NCBI GenBank assembly: GCA_965213575.1
Contig: CBDBZN010000038.1
Location: 53,475-117,474, forward strand
Length of the DNA stretch: 64,000 nucleotides
Direction: 5' to 3'
DNA from: JAUHXS01 sp965213575
Lineage (GTDB): Bacteria > Bacteroidota > Bacteroidia > Chitinophagales > JAUHXS01
Shown: one piece after another, positions 62,261 to 64,000 of the stretch
Layout of the letters: each line of letters opens with the position of its first letter
How positions within the stretch are numbered: position 1 is the first letter of the stretch
Made by a program: the position numbers and the translations under genes
The notes under the pieces: model-generated
What the model was told of the DNA's origin: nothing
Database searches by the model: none
Seen by the model: the letters and a program-made list of their open reading frames with translations, nothing else

Positions 62261-63172
62261 TTATGTTAAGACTTCATTTCTTGGAATTTCTTGTTCTCTT
62301 ACTTTAACTGCTCCTTCAGTAGGTATTATTTTTTTGCCATATTCTTGAACATAAGACTGAGTGAACTCTGCTCCAAAAAGCAAAATAACTGTAGAATAAT
62401 ATACCCAAACGAGCAATATGATTACTGAACCCGCTGCTCCGTATGTTGAACCTAGATCGCTATTACCTAAATACAATCCAATTAAAAATTTACCTACTAC
62501 AAATAAAAGAGATGTAACTAATGCTCCTATCCATACATCTTTCCATTTAATCTCCGCATCAGGTAAAAATTTAAATATTAAACCAAACATACAAGTCATA
62601 ACCCCTATAGATATTACTATATTTACAATTTCTGCTACATAAACCATTATATCTTTAAAGTTAGCAAGCATATAGTCCATAAATAATGCTAGAATTGCAT
62701 CTAACAGTAAAGAAACCATTAATAAAAAACCAATACTAACCACCATTGCTAATGATAAAAATCTGTTAACCACAAATTTTAAAATATTTTTTTCGGGTTT
62801 AGCTTTTACGCTCCAAATTGCATTTAGTGCACTCTGCAAAGATATAAATACAGTAGTAGCCCCGAAAAGTAAAGTTCCTATTCCTACTATTTGAGCCCAT
62901 GTGCTTGATGCTGATTGGCTAGAATTTTTAATGATGTCTTGTATATCTTTTGCACTATCTTTACCTACAAGTCCATCAATTTGAGTAACCACTTCATTGC
63001 TAACCGCCTCATCGCCAAAGAAAAATCCTGCAATAGAAATTACCAATATCAAAATAGCAGGTAAAGAAAAAATTGTATAAAAGGCAATTGCTGCGCTATG
63101 GTACATTAAATTATCAGTTGAAAAACCTTTTACAGTTGATAATAATATATTCTTAATATGTGTTAACTTCAT
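62261..63172 (-). CDS. YihY/BrkB-family inner-membrane protein
   Basis: A 303-residue polytopic membrane protein with about six helices. The family's first helix segment SAAIAFYTIFSLPAILILVI (residues ~27-46) is clear, and later helices hold VWYSTVILLFGAEFTQ, which resembles the YihY signature before a cytoplasmic tail. It was historically called ribonuclease BN but that name is wrong for the family. The gene is 1 bp downstream-to-upstream from the TatT-like gene on the same strand and starts divergent from the gene at 63262. Confidence 0.9.
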   Translation of the reverse strand: MKLTHIKNILLSTVKGFSTDNLMYHSAAIAFYTIFSLPAILILVISIAGFFFGDEAVSNEVVTQIDGLVGKDSAKDIQDIIKNSSQSASSTWAQIVGIGTLLFGATTVFISLQSALNAIWSVKAKPEKNILKFVVNRFLSLAMVVSIGFLLMVSLLLDAILALFMDYMLANFKDIMVYVAEIVNIVISIGVMTCMFGLIFKFLPDAEIKWKDVWIGALVTSLLFVVGKFLIGLYLGNSDLGSTYGAAGSVIILLVWVYYSTVILLFGAEFTQSYVQEYGKKIIPTEGAVKVREQEIPRNEVLT

Positions 63173-63261
63173 AAAATATTGTTGTTATTTGCAAAGTAGT
63201 ATACTAAAATTATGCCAAGTAATGGCACAGTTATTACTATTATAAACCTATAAAAATATTT

Positions 63262-64000
63262 ATGAGAAAAAGATATTTTATTATAATCAGCATAGTCGTA
63301 TTACTTATTACTTTAAGATTATTGCTTCCCACAATTGTTTTAAAATATGTAAATAAAACTTTGGATGAGTTGGAGGGTTATGAAGGACATGTGGAAGATA
63401 TAGATATTGCGCTTTGGAGAGGTGCCTATCAAATAGAAGGAGTAAAGCTTGTGCAAACATCTTCTGATGTTCCGATTCCTTTTTTAGAAATACAAAATAT
63501 AGATCTATCAGTGCAGTGGAAAGCTTTATTTAAAGGCTCCATAGTAGGAGAGGTGATATTAACCAAACCTATCCTTAATTTTGTTGCGGCATCTGCAAAA
63601 TCAGAAGCACAAACAGGAGAGGAAGTTGACTGGACAGAAGCGGTTAAAGAATTAATTCCACTTCAAATTAACAGGTTTGAGATCATTAATGGAAAAATTA
63701 CTTATAAAGATTATGGCTCAGACCCGGTAGTAGATGTTTATTTAGAAGATTTTGACCTTTTGGCACTTAATTTATCTAATGCTTCAGATGTTAAAGAAGT
63801 ATTGCCTTCTACTTTACATGTTACCGGTACTTCATTAGGAGGTGGACAATTAACAGTCGATATGCGTTTAAATGCGCTTAAAAAAATTCCTGACTTTGAT
63901 TTAAATATCAAGTTTGATAAAGCTGATATGACTAAGTTAAATAATTTTATAAAAGCTTATGGTGGGTTTGATGTAGAGAAAGGATATTTCAGTTTGTATT
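63262..64000 (+). CDS. DUF748-like (AsmA-related) protein, 3' end outside window
   Basis: ATG at 63262 opens a frame that runs off the window (246 codons seen). It has a signal anchor (RYFIIISIVVLLITLRLLLP) then long beta-strand sequence: IDIALWRGAYQIEGVKLVQT, VQWKALFKGSIVGEVILTKP and VDVYLEDFDLLALNLSNAS. These repeats are typical of DUF748 and the AsmA-like proteins that span the periplasm and help move lipids. It is divergent from the BrkB-type gene, with 89 bp between them. Confidence 0.7.
   Translation, partial: MRKRYFIIISIVVLLITLRLLLPTIVLKYVNKTLDELEGYEGHVEDIDIALWRGAYQIEGVKLVQTSSDVPIPFLEIQNIDLSVQWKALFKGSIVGEVILTKPILNFVAASAKSEAQTGEEVDWTEAVKELIPLQINRFEIINGKITYKDYGSDPVVDVYLEDFDLLALNLSNASDVKEVLPSTLHVTGTSLGGGQLTVDMRLNALKKIPDFDLNIKFDKADMTKLNNFIKAYGGFDVEKGYFSLY

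Overview
The window is chromosomal DNA of a member of the Bacteroidota, probably a Cytophagia/Sphingobacteriia-like or related environmental lineage; I cannot place it lower. It is AT-rich. The evidence is secreted proteins ending in type IX secretion (T9SS) or gliding-motility C-terminal domains, promoters that fit the TTG-N19-23-TAnnTTTG consensus of this phylum, the gene order rpsU - tyrosine recombinase - hpf - tRNAs - tuf - tRNA-Trp - secE - nusG - rplKAJL - rpoBC, and the order pyk - IPExxxVDY-type protein - acpP - fabF - rnc.

Layout. 1-7 kb: a truncated secreted helical-repeat protein, a pterin carbinolamine dehydratase, an M42 aminopeptidase, pyruvate kinase, and the divergent acpP-fabF-rnc operon. 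7-16 kb: an outer-membrane beta-barrel, two large secreted proteins (PKD and lamin-tail types), an MsbA-like ABC exporter, rbfA and a LolC/E-like permease. 16-31 kb: a housekeeping translation/transcription block with five tRNAs and a likely attenuator between rplL and rpoB. 31-38 kb: a DUF3467 protein, a split YeeE/YedE sulfur transporter, an SDR, an MlaE/MlaF lipid transporter pair, sucD, rfbA, galE and 3-hydroxyanthranilate dioxygenase. 57-64 kb: kynureninase, kynurenine monooxygenase, a SpoIIE-type phosphatase, a second copy of the first gene's family, a BrkB/YihY membrane protein and a truncated DUF748-like gene.

The accessory part is 38.3-57.0 kb and it interrupts a kynurenine-pathway cluster (3-hydroxyanthranilate dioxygenase, a cyclase-family formamidase candidate, kynU, kmo). 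It has two islands. Island 1 (38.3-43.3 kb) has two tandem secreted transglutaminase-fold proteins. The second ends in an RHS-like core followed by an HExxH metallopeptidase-like tip, and small lipoproteins that look like immunity or accessory proteins follow. Island 2 (44.2-57.0 kb) is an array of four segments bounded by five copies of an 80-bp element with perfect or near-perfect 15-bp inverted ends. Every segment carries T9SS-sorted or lipoprotein cargo, or fragments of it. Several cargo genes are broken by single-base frameshifts or a stop codon. Two copies of a T9SS sorting domain are almost identical in DNA although the proteins in front of them have diverged. Two decayed pieces of the kynU 5' end lie inside the array, one fused in frame to the tail of a cargo gene. 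The repeat-bounded array is the most unusual thing here and I do not recognise it as a described element.
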